Assembly (NCBI GenBank): GCA_964418415.1
Contig: CAYQLB010000023.1
Location: 1 to 16,676, forward strand
Direction of reading: 5' to 3'
Length of the DNA stretch: 16,676 nucleotides
Source of the DNA: CAJBLF01 sp964418415
GTDB lineage: Bacteria > Patescibacteriota > Gracilibacteria > Absconditabacterales > Absconditicoccaceae
Positions within the stretch are counted from its first letter, which is position 1; each line of letters begins with the position of its first letter. Below the pieces are notes generated by a model. That model worked only from the letters and a program-made list of their open reading frames with translations, did no database searches and was not told the DNA's origin. The position numbers were made by a program, and so were the translations under genes. Shown here piece after piece: positions 1-7,541 of the stretch.

Positions 1-73
1 TATAATGAACTTAATACCTACCCGACCATGTCTTTATCTCTTTTTGATACTATTGTACTCTTCGAGTATAAGC

Positions 74-103
74 AAAAACTACCTTTAACCGGGTAGTTTT
101 TTC
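74..103 (+). terminator. Rho-independent terminator
   Basis: The hairpin pairs AAAAACTACC (74-83) with GGTAGTTTTT (92-101) around an 8-base loop and runs into a T tract. The A tract on the 5' side means it could act on both strands. It presumably ends a transcript entering from left of the window. Frame 1 is open from base 1 to a TAG at 94-96 and could be the tail of that gene, but about 31 codons give no recognisable product, so I do not call it. Confidence 0.7.
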
Positions 104-119
104 TGTTATTTTACATTTA

Positions 120-261
120 ATCTTGAAATTCGTTCACTGAACAGTATCTTGGCGGAGGTTTCTCAAATTTCGCTGGTGCGAAATTCTTCAATCATCAATT
201 CCATTCGGAATTGCAGTTGAAGAAAAAATACAGGTCCCCCGATCACGGGCGGATTTTTTTT
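120..261 (+). ncRNA. Stacked hairpins ending in a terminator; possible small RNA or leader
   Basis: Three consecutive hairpins are visible. AATTTCGC/GCGAAATT (166-173/178-185) closes a TGGT loop. CTTCAA...TTGAAG (186-191/217-222) encloses AATTCC/GGAATT (197-202/207-212) with an ATTC loop. A GC-rich stem at 235-253 is followed by eight T (254-261) and looks like an intrinsic terminator. No ORF fits the stretch. The order of stems then terminator suits a small structured RNA or a transcription-attenuating leader, but I recognise no known RNA family (it is not 6S, SRP RNA, tmRNA or RNase P by their signature motifs). The call is inference from secondary structure only. Confidence 0.35.
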
Positions 262-374
262 AAAAAATAGAAGACTTAAAAATTGCCCAAAAGTTGCCGA
301 AAAGTTGACTAATATTGCTAAAAAATTTCTACAGTACAGCTACCTTTAGTCTATTATTCGTCCACTTTTCGTCT

Positions 375-596
375 ATGGAAAGTATTTTATCTTTTAATTA
401 TATTACCATGTATGATGCATTGAAAATGCACGAGGAGACTAAACAATTCGAAGCGTATTTACTAATTCAGAAGCGTATTAAGGATGAATGTACAAATGGA
501 ATAAGGAAAACTCTATTACAAAAATTAACTAAGCTTTACAAAACTGGCGGAAATGAAGAAGACCTGATGAAAGTATTGAGAATGATGAAAAACTAA
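375..596 (+). CDS. Small hypothetical helical protein
   Basis: A 73-residue frame starts at ATG 375. The ATG at 408 (62 residues) is equally possible and removes an awkward hydrophobic N-terminus. A TTG at 315 would give 93 residues but has no support. From the 408 Met on, the protein is charged and helix-rich (it begins MYDALKMHEETKQFEAYLL and ends DLMKVLRMMKN), in the style of a helical hairpin. I recognise no domain. The TAA at 594-596 lies one base from the stop of the convergent membrane-protein gene, so the two 3' ends abut. It contains no TGA codon. The clean end and soluble composition suggest a real gene. Confidence 0.5.
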   Translation: MESILSFNYITMYDALKMHEETKQFEAYLLIQKRIKDECTNGIRKTLLQKLTKLYKTGGNEEDLMKVLRMMKN

Positions 597-597
597 A

Positions 598-2373
598 TTA
601 TAAATCGAATCCGTTACATCCATCATCATTATTTGCGCAGCAACGGCAAGCTGCCCTTCCACATATACAACTCATACCTGCGTTGAAACAAGTACCACAA
701 TCTGATATGGTTCTAGATGGAATACTTGGTGTTGTGGGAACAACTGGTGCGGTTGGTGGTGTAGTATCTATATTCAATTTTTCTAATGTTTCTTTGAGTT
801 CTGGATCGCTTTGAGCTCTTTTATTAAGTTCAGCACGTTTTCTCGCTTGATCTGCTGCAGCATTTATTTTTTGATATTCTGCTTCTTTGCGTGCTCGCTC
901 TTCTGCATCTGCTGCTAATTTTTCTTCTCTTATTTTTTTTAATTTTGCTATCATTACCTTGATATCTGATCTTTGTAACCATTCTTTCGTTGATTTCCGA
1001 TTATCATATGCTATCTGATATCTGCGTACATCACCATTGTATTGTAAAAGGTTTGGAGGTGTATCGAAGTCGTTCAGTGTTTGTCCTTTGAGTCACAATT
1101 CTTCGGGAAGTTCATCAGCATAATGTATAGTCATTTCTCACCCTTCTGAAACATTTAATATCAATGCATTTTCTGGATCTACTTCTCCAGCGACTAATCC
1201 TAATACGGTTATTAATTCATCTGCTGTTCGTTGTTTTGGGTTTTTGATAAGAGATAATACGTCCTTTATCATCATGACATTTGTATAGGTATTTCCTACT
1301 GCACTTGTTTCGTTTTTTATGTGTTTCCGTAAAGTGTTCTCTTTATCACCATTCACTATGATATCTATCGTATCTCATACACTGACTCCTATATCTACTC
1401 CTCATAAAAATACATACACCGCTTTTACTGCTCATCCTGCGACTATAGCTTCAGGTGCCGCTGCTGTATATAAAATAATTTTGTTGGTGGTCTGAAATGC
1501 ATTATATCTTGCTTCCCATTTATTATTGTGTGCTATTACTTCTTGAGCTTCTTTTACATCGTCTGTACTTCTTTCTTCCATACGAGCGATACCGTCTTTA
1601 CCTGCTAATCCGAGTCTTGCGTTGATTATTTCAAATCGTTTTTTGTCAGGATATGCTGCTTTGATGAGATCGATCTGTTCCATTATCTTCTTTTTTATCT
1701 CTTCTTTTGTGGAAGTTTCTGTTTTCGTAGTAGTGTCTGCTCTCAATGCACGATCTACAGCATCTTCAGCTCCTATGGCGTAAGTAGCGAATGGCGAATA
1801 ACTTGCTGGTATATTTATATAACCAATTTCATCTCCTGCATATTTTGCGAATTCGGCTAACTTGTTATTTCGCTCTATCACTTCTTGTCGTTTTGCTGAA
1901 ATGATTCCTAACATCTCTACATACCCATCACCCGTGAAATCAAGCGGAGAAAAATCCAATGAAATCCTTTCCATGACGTCAGCAGAATTGTATGCTAGAA
2001 TTAATTGTGCAAACGTGTATGCAAAATCTTTTACTTGTTGTTCATTATGAGTTCATCTCTCAGGATATATTGTTCCTAGATAGTCTCCAGGTATTCCGCT
2101 CAATGACGGTCCAGAACCCATCAAAACAATTATGATGAATATAAAAGATCATATATAACTGATCCATTTTTTTCATCCTTTCCAAAAATTCGGTGCTAAT
2201 TTTTCCATTGTCCGTGTGCCTCGTGGACTGATCATGAAAGCAAATATCAGAAATAATACTCCTGGGACCACATAGGTAAAAAGCATCAATATTCCTAGGA
2301 GTGCAAATACTCATGCGAGTATTCGTGATGTTTTTCTCTTTCGTGAACATCAGGTTTTTTTTGTTGTTACCAT
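598..2373 (-). CDS. Hypothetical membrane protein with coiled coil and Cys-rich tail
   Basis: This 591-residue protein appears only when TGA is glycine: ten in-frame TGA codons (for example at 1093-1095, 1138-1140, 1375-1377, 1402-1404, 2053-2055 and 2350-2352) would cut it into pieces. A basic N-terminus is followed by two adjacent membrane segments at about residues 18-49 and a third at about 70-88. A long soluble region follows. A charged Lys/Glu/Ala-rich coiled coil starts near residue 474, then comes a Pro/Thr linker. The tail has nine cysteines in a CGTC...CIC...CRCC...C pattern, which might bind metal or form disulfides. I recognise no family. It is the last gene of a three-gene minus-strand unit, 25 bases after the P-loop gene. 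The start is the first ATG after an in-frame TAA at 2398-2400. Confidence 0.75.
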
Positions 2374-2398
2374 AAAAGAAACAAAAAAATATAAAGAC

Positions 2399-2959
2399 TT
2401 ATTGTAGATATTTTTTTACGAATATATCGATATCTTTTTCAAACTCTTTGTTGTTGGGATAATAAACAAAATTGTCTTGATAAATGCTTTGCATGCTATG
2501 TCTAAATATTTCGTTGATATGTTGTTCGTTATAATCTGCAAAATTTTTATCTGGTGTGATCATAGTGTCGAAAAAAACAACTACATCGTAGAGATGTTTG
2601 CTTGATTCTATTTCTTCTGTATGTGCTAAAATATCTGGATTTTTTATTGTTCCATGTAAAATCCCTCGATAAGTGTATACAAAAGCATCGAGAAATGTTC
2701 TATCTGTCAGAACAATATCATACGTTTTATTTGTCTTTATTTCTTGAATTTCTGCTAATCTTTTTTTCTCTTCTTGCATGATGTATTTCTCAAAATCATA
2801 TCTATCCTCTATTTTTCCTTCGTGTTTATCTATATATATTTGAGCCGTTTCACCGAAGACTTTTACTGTTTTTCATTGATTCTCAAAGAGCTGCTTCATC
2901 GTTGCGATAGCTGTTGTTTTGCCGGTTCTCGATGATCATGAAAAGGCGATGATGTGCAT
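2399..2959 (-). CDS. P-loop NTPase, AAA_28/NadR-kinase-like
   Basis: A 186-residue cytosolic protein beginning MHIIAFSGSSRTGKTTAIAT. GSSRTGKT (about residues 8-15) is a Walker A nucleotide-binding loop, and its first glycine is encoded by TGA (2936-2938), which strongly supports UGA=Gly. A second TGA-Gly is at 2873-2875. Further on, the pattern DIVLTDRTFLDAFVYTYRG matches the DR..lD...Y region seen in small AAA_28 or NadR-type kinases, and DVVVFFDT follows. Length suits a single-domain nucleotide or nucleoside kinase-like ATPase. The substrate is unknown. It lies between the PrsW-like gene (23 bases upstream) and the membrane-protein gene (25 bases downstream), so co-transcription is likely. 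Fold confidence is high; specific function is not assignable. Confidence 0.8.
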
Positions 2960-2982
2960 GGCTAATACTATTGATAAAACAT

Positions 2983-3921
2983 TTACGGCTTAGGTTTGTA
3001 CATAAGATCAGTCTGAAATGTTAGATAGGTCATCATAAAAAAGCACATAATGATAAGCGGAATAGTTATATATGTGAGATGATATTGTAGACTAATATTG
3101 TAGATGCTATGGAGTCCAAAACCTCAGATTATTCATAGAATAGCTGGTACTATAATTGAGTCCTTTCTTTTGCTTTTGATCATAATGAAGGCAATGAGTG
3201 ATGTTGCTACGATATGGATTAATGTACTAATCAGTCCTCTACCTACTAACATACTTACGATATGTACATTATTATTGGTGATGATATTATTTATGATATA
3301 GAGAATGTTCTCAACCGCACTGAAGCCAAGTCCAATCATAATACAAAAAATAATCAGATTTCTGTCGTTTGTCTCTTTGTTTGCCAAAAATAGATTATTT
3401 CCCGCCGAATATTTCATATATTCTTCTGCATATGCTGAAACGATGTAATAGAGAAGTAATACGTTGATTCCGGTAAGTAATCCTCCGTAAGCAATCGCTG
3501 CAAAAAAGAGTGATCAGATAAGAAGTATTTGAAGGATTCTTCTATATCGATTTTTCAAAAATATTGTCACTATAACAACCGTAAGCGTACAATACGCCAC
3601 AAAAAAAGATAGTGTCTTGGTGTTTATGATATTTGTCAGAATCAAATCATTTTGTCCCAAAGCTCAGAGTAGATAGTTATATGCAAAAAGCGATCCTACA
3701 ATAACGATAGCTATTCAAAATACTTTGAGCGTCGTATATATTTTTAGTTTTTTTTGTAAAAAAATTGTATTTATGATCCGGATTCGTACATATACTAATA
3801 ATAAACTGGTGATGATAGGTCGGATTAGATTCACAACTAAACGACTAAACAATAAAATAATTGGAATTGAGACAAAGAAAAAGGACCAAGGGATAAAAAC
3901 CTTTCATCTTTTATCTTTCAT
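2983..3921 (-). CDS. PrsW-family intramembrane metalloprotease-like protein
   Basis: A 312-residue multispanning membrane protein. PrsW proteases are membrane-embedded glutamate/histidine enzymes; Bacillus PrsW cleaves an anti-sigma factor. The expected motifs are all present: EEYMK (EExxK type) at residues 166-170, AVENILYI with Glu204, Arg228 and His236 in GRGLISTLIH, and a last His271 in GLHSIYN. Six in-frame TGA codons are read as Gly (3124, 3133, 3514, 3664, 3715, 3904). It is first in the operon with the P-loop NTPase and the Cys-tailed membrane protein, so these could be partners or a substrate, but that is inference. The start codon at 3919-3921 sits inside a 7-bp tandem repeat. Only 42 bases separate it from the divergent prmC start. 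Confidence 0.8.
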
Positions 3922-3922
3922 C
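3902..3922. repeat. 7-bp tandem repeat, three copies
   Basis: TTTCATC, TTTTATC and TTTCATC follow each other without gaps. The array overlaps the first codons of the PrsW-like gene, including its ATG. It is one of several period-7 arrays in the window. Confidence 0.7.
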
Positions 3923-3963
3923 TGGTTCCTAATATTTACTTATTTAATTCTCAATTGCAAATT

Positions 3964-4920
3964 ATGGTTACTCTATGAACTTTGTTATCTGATCCAAAAT
4001 ATCCTGAGAAACTTATTCTTCAGAAGTTGTATTGTGCGCTTACCTGATATTCAAGAGAAGAACTTCGACTTAGATCCGAAGATGAACTTCCTGATGATTT
4101 GGCAAAAAAGATTGTAGAAGCTCATGATCTTTATGTTCATGAAAAAAAGCCAATTGAATACCTTCTTGGGTATGTCGAGTTCTTTTGACGTAGATTTGTT
4201 GTTACTGATGCTACATTGATTCCAAGGCCAGAAACGGAATATATGATCTCGGCTGTGACAGAATATATAAATAGCTTGAAGCTTGAAGCTTGAAGCTTGA
4301 AGCAAAAAGAAAATCTCCTTTTGGATATTGGCACGGGATGTGGAGTGTTGGGGATATCGGTGTTGTTACAGAATCCGTGATATTTTTGTGAGGCGATACT
4401 TGCAGATTATTTTGCTAATGCGTTGGAGATTGCGAAACAAAATTATGAGACATATAAGGGAGAAATTCTTGCGGTGAATAGTGAGCTGAAGGTAGAAATT
4501 TTTCAGTCAGATCTTCTTATGTTTATTGAAAATTGAGCATTGCGAAGTCCAGATAAATCTGGGAAAATTGAAAATTCCAGTATCGTTTTGGTAGCAAATT
4601 TGCCGTATATTCCTGACGAGATGTTTGAAGTGAATGTCGCAGACAATGTCAAAAAATTTGAACCGAAGCCGGCTTTTGTTGGTGGTCAAGATGGTTTGGA
4701 TTATTATAGGACAATGTTTGATCAAATACTTCAATTACGAGGGACAAGGAGCAAGGAACAAGGACCATGATCCATTTCCCACAGTTCTCTTGTCTGTTTT
4801 TTAGAGATGATGACGTGGCAGGTGGAAATTTTGCGTGAAGCATATGGTCAATATTTTGAGTTTGAAGAGGTTAAGACTTTTCATTTTAATATCAGGATTG
4901 TAAAAGTTTGGTTTAAATAA
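3964..4920 (+). CDS. prmC: Peptide chain release factor N5-glutamine methyltransferase PrmC
   Basis: PrmC methylates the glutamine of the GGQ motif in release factors using S-adenosylmethionine. The 318-residue frame has the N-terminal helical domain, PIEYLLG (63-69), F(F)G-R, IPRPETE (86-92) and SAM motif I DIGTGCG (121-127). The catalytic motif, normally NPPY, reads NLPY (212-215). Seven in-frame TGA codons are glycine, including the Gly of the conserved FxGR region. In an organism that decodes UGA as Gly, RF2 is expected to be absent, so RF1 would be its substrate; that is inference from the code. Two 7-bp tandem arrays lie inside the gene (4273-4303, 4739-4766), in variable segments before motif I and before the C-terminal part. 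No ribosome binding site is evident before the ATG. Confidence 0.92.
4273..4303. repeat. AGCTTGA heptamer array inside prmC
   Basis: AGCTTGA is repeated four times plus AGC. Since 7 is not a multiple of 3, each copy is read in a different frame, giving residues like LKLEAGSLK. One copy supplies an in-frame TGA (Gly), so the array is only tolerated under code 25. A copy-number change would frameshift prmC unless three copies were gained or lost. Confidence 0.85.
4739..4766. repeat. AAGGANC-type heptamer array inside prmC
   Basis: GAGGGAC, AAGGAGC, AAGGAAC and AAGGACC are adjacent, a degenerate period-7 array encoding a polar stretch (RGTRSKEQGPG) in the C-terminal half of PrmC. Confidence 0.7.
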
Positions 4921-4937
4921 ATTATTTAAAATTCATA

Positions 4938-4965
4938 TTGACTTTTTGTTTGTAAAATATACATT
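4938..4965 (+). promoter_or_regulatory. Putative promoter of the orphan gene at 4993
   Basis: A TTGACT -35 element (4938-4943) is followed 16 bases later by TACATT, or 14 bases later by TATACA, as the -10. The same TTGACTTTTTG-TTTGTA arrangement occurs before the VanW-like gene (15351 on). Together with the terminator at 5991 it makes the following gene a one-gene transcription unit. Confidence 0.5.
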
Positions 4966-4992
4966 CATTATAAACAAACAAAAAATTTTTAT

Positions 4993-5971
4993 ATGAACAA
5001 AAAAACTATTTCTTTCGTGGAACTCTTTAACGGGATTCCTATGTTACACAACGTGCTTCCTGTATTGGAAAGCAAAACTTTCACTGATTCGGACCTTGCT
5101 CCAAGAGACGGCTATGTCGTTATCGGAGTGATGTCTCCTCTTGAACGTGCATGCTTTACGTTTTTGGATGCCGCTGAAAAAAAAAGTGAATGCTATGGGT
5201 GATTGTTCTTTCGGTACCTTAAATGCCGGATGTATGCAAAACATTGTGGTTGAGCTGGAATTTTGCCCTCATGCACAGGAACTTCTCGCTCTCCGGAATG
5301 AATACCCTTATATGGGAGAGGTTCGTGACTTTATGTTCGCGCTCATTCGTTCCAGGATGAATGCTCTCTATCCGGACTTGGACCGTATGTCCTTGAATCA
5401 GGGCTTCCAAATTATGACTGCTTCTGATTCCGTTTCCCCTGTTCCTTATGAAACATTTGAAGGATGGGAAACTATGTCAGTCGAAGACATACTCAATGTT
5501 TCCTGCAAAGGCACATTTTTGGAAAACATCCCGGATGTTATTGCACAAGCAACATTCATAGATGGAGAACGCGAAGTAGGAGAAAGTGAATTAGTTATCC
5601 GTACTATGACGGATATCGAAAAAGCTTTGTGGACTTCTTATTCTACGCTTTTTCATCAAAAAAAGGCGAAAGCAGAAGAAGTTGAAACTCTCCATGAGGG
5701 TGAAGCGTTTCATCGTATGGGCTTTGCGATTTCAATCGGTGGCGGTTCTGTCTCTGGTGAAAAATTATATTTTCCCAAGGACAAAAATCATCCCGATGTT
5801 GCCAAAGTTGAAGAACTCAAAGCCGAAATCGAAAAGCTTGAACCTGGCATCGAAGTTTTTAATACACTCTTTTGGAGTACTGTAAGACACGGTTCTGAAG
5901 AACAGCAAAAGCTGTATGACACTACCGGTATCCGGAAGGAATTCCAGCTGGTTATGTTCAATGAAGATTAA
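4993..5971 (+). CDS. Hypothetical protein, frameshifted at an A9 tract
   Basis: Two overlapping frames form one protein. Frame 1 starts at ATG 4993 and would stop at 5202 by the standard code. A second frame continues from the A tract to TAA 5969-5971. The join is the run of nine A at 5177-5185: with eight A the sequence reads ...DAAEKKVNAMGDCSFGTLN without a break, giving about 325 residues. The likely cause is a one-base error or mutation in the homopolymer; ribosomal slippage is a less likely alternative. The protein looks soluble and acidic, with a short charged helix near VAKVEELKAEIEKLEPG. I recognise no family. It has about 20 glycines, none TGA-coded, and visibly more C-ending codons than its neighbours, so it may have been acquired. 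It has its own promoter and terminator. Confidence 0.75.
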
Positions 5972-5990
5972 GTTGATTACGAATACCTAT

Positions 5991-6023
5991 AATGCTGCCG
6001 TTGTTTACGGTAGCATTTTTTTT
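5991..6023 (+). terminator. Rho-independent terminator
   Basis: AATGCTGCCGT (5991-6001) pairs with ACGGTAGCATT (6007-6017) with one G-T pair and a 5-base loop, followed by eight T. It sits 20 bases after the stop of the orphan gene and ends its transcript. Confidence 0.88.
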
Positions 6024-6066
6024 ATCACATAGGAATTTCAAAACATTCTTATTCCGCTTTGCGGGA

Positions 6067-6106
6067 TAAAAACGACGACAAAGTTCTTTATGGAACTTTG
6101 CACGTC
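6067..6106 (-). terminator. Rho-independent terminator of the dnaX-UDG operon
   Basis: On the minus strand GACG/CGTC flank a perfect GCAAAGTTC-type stem (plus-strand CAAAGTTC/GAACTTTG with a short loop), followed by GTTTTTA. It begins only a few bases after the TAA of the glycosylase-like gene, so it closes the four-gene minus-strand operon. A second small hairpin (ATTCCGC/GCGGGAT) lies just beyond. Confidence 0.8.
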
Positions 6107-6111
6107 TTATT

Positions 6112-6765
6112 TTACTTGTTTATTATTTTCTTGATTCTTGCTATCGCTGCGGGCATATTTCTCATACCTTGACCGACGGGATAAAAGGTAGGATAGACTT
6201 TATACTTATTTCCCTCAATGATAAGTTCCTCATGTTTGTTGTTTTTGTACTCAGAAACTTTGATGGGTTTGTTTAGAAGAATTGAGCTGACTTGATTTCA
6301 AAATGTTATGATGTGTTTTGGTTTGAGTAGTGCTACTTCTTCGAGAGTATATTGTAGGTAGTCTTTGAAAACATTATCTTTTAACGGTCTTGCATCTGCT
6401 TGGGTACACTTTGCTAGATTGGTGATATATATTTTTTTCTTCGCGATATGGAGATAGATCGTTTCGGCAAATTCTTCCGTTCGATCATTTGTTTTCATGA
6501 TTTGGATCTGTTCAAATATTTTTTTGGAAAGTATTCCACTTGCATAAAAAATCTTCCGTACATTTTTGGTTCCTAGTCGAGGAGCGCGAATTCATTTCCA
6601 TCATTTCACTGCAGAGATGTTTTTTCCTGTAGGATTCATGAAGACAAAACAGACGTCAGGATTTTTTGTACATCCTGCTCCGTGGATCGCAAAAAGGGAT
6701 TTATCTCCGTGTTTGTATTGGAGTTTTTCCCGGTGTGTATAGAGGTGGTCGAGTTGGAGTGACAT
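6112..6765 (-). CDS. Uracil-DNA glycosylase superfamily protein
   Basis: Members of this superfamily excise uracil from DNA. The 217-residue protein shows FVFMNPTGKN (MNPT at 43-46) followed by a GIRAPRLGTKN segment, then ITNLAKC, HIITFG, and near the C-terminus YPVGQGMRNMP (about 195-205). This pattern is typical of the divergent UDG-like branch rather than classic Ung. Three TGA codons (6601, 6592, 6298) encode Gly. Start choice matters: the longest frame begins at 6837, but under code 25 the upstream MazG-like gene runs on to a TAG at 6783-6785, so the Met at 6763-6765, 17 bases after that stop, is preferred. It is the last gene of the dnaX operon, next to a nucleotide-pool enzyme, consistent with genome hygiene. 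Enzymatic activity is inferred. Confidence 0.68.
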
Positions 6766-6782
6766 ATTTTTCTGGATATAAA

Positions 6783-7172
6783 CTATTTTCCTTGCCTGTG
6801 CGCTTTCTTGATTCTTAGATATTCTTCGTGTCATCAATTCTTTTTGTAATCTATTGGATATTTCTTCTCTAATTTTTCTATCTTCTTTAGTGTGGCTTCT
6901 ACGATATCTATTTTCATTTCACGACAAAATTTCATAAGATAAATTAATATATCTGCAACTTCTTTCTCTATCTCTTCTTTATCTTTTTCCATAGGTTTAT
7001 CTCCTCTATTTTTGAGTGTCACATCCCATTGAAAATGTTCCAGTAGCTCTGCTCCTTCGAGCATGATAGATTTAGCAAGATCTTCAGGACTGAGATTAGT
7101 TCGTTTACGATCACTATCGAATTTATCCATTTTCTCTGCGAGTTCTTTGAATGATATTGCGGATTGTTGCAT
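6783..7172 (-). CDS. MazG-like / dCTP pyrophosphatase-like nucleotide pyrophosphohydrolase
   Basis: A 129-residue all-alpha NTP pyrophosphohydrolase. These enzymes hydrolyse non-canonical or surplus (d)NTPs to NMP and pyrophosphate with magnesium bound by an ExxE...ExxD set. Here LEGAELLEHFQW (E39, E42, E45) and EVADILIYL (E71, D74) supply the set, and the KKIEKLEKKYP ending matches the DCTPP1/RS21-C6 branch. Under the standard code it would stop at 6834. With UGA=Gly two successive glycines (6834-6836, 6831-6833) extend it by 17 residues to TAG 6783. It lies 23 bases after the small DnaX-C-like ORF and just before the glycosylase-like gene. Confidence 0.78.
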
Positions 7173-7195
7173 ATATACCAGTAAAGAAATAAATG

Positions 7196-7486
7196 TTATA
7201 TCTGTTCTAATTTCCTAATGAAATAATTGTCTTTATTTTCAAATGTTACGTAAATATTGATAGATCTGCCGAGAACTTCGCTTAACGTATCTTCGATATA
7301 TCTCAGATTTTCTATGTTCTTGAAAATAAGTTGTGCTACTTTGCTGATAGTGATCAATTCTACAGCATCGCTCGTTATTCTATTGATGAATAATGAATCC
7401 TTGAGTGCGTTTTTTATCGACGGTTTCTCTATTTTTTCGATGAATTGATGAAGGATTTCTTCGAATCCTCATTCAGCTTCGTTCAT
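7196..7486 (-). CDS. Small protein resembling the DnaX (tau) C-terminal domain
   Basis: This 96-residue ORF contains one TGA-Gly (7469-7471) and is too broken to show under the standard code. Its layout, ILHQFIEKIEKPSIKNALKD followed by a variable beta region, then FKNIENLRYIEDTLSEVLGR and SINIYVTFE, matches by eye the domain found at the C-terminus of many DnaX gamma/tau proteins (helix, beta strands, ...LSEVLGR-v-v.). In most bacteria it is fused to the clamp-loader ATPase. Here it is a separate frame 55 bases after the dnaX stop, with an inverted repeat in between. The start is ATG 7484-7486 and the stop TAA 7196-7198. It could be a split gene or a functional stand-alone subunit. Confidence 0.6.
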
Positions 7487-7504
7487 GATTTTTTTTATAC
7501 AATG

Positions 7505-7536
7505 TCTAAAACTCTTTCCATACCGACTGTTTTAGA
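7505..7536 (-). repeat. Inverted repeat between dnaX and its C-terminal-like ORF
   Basis: TCTAAAAC (7505-7512) and GTTTTAGA (7529-7536) are perfect complements around a 16-base loop. It has no T tract typical of a terminator, so it may instead affect translation or mRNA stability at the gene junction. Confidence 0.5.
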
Positions 7537-7541
7537 AATCT

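Noticed and set aside
1..96. Possible C-terminus of an upstream gene in frame 1
   Set aside because: Frame 2 is open over almost the same stretch (to base 87), the segment is short, and no product is recognisable.
120..261. CRISPR or riboswitch
   Set aside because: There are no direct repeats with spacers, and no riboswitch core motif that I can recognise.
3725..4117. Plus-strand 130-codon frame
   Set aside because: It spans the antisense of the PrsW-like N-terminus and the wrong frame of prmC, both supported by motifs.
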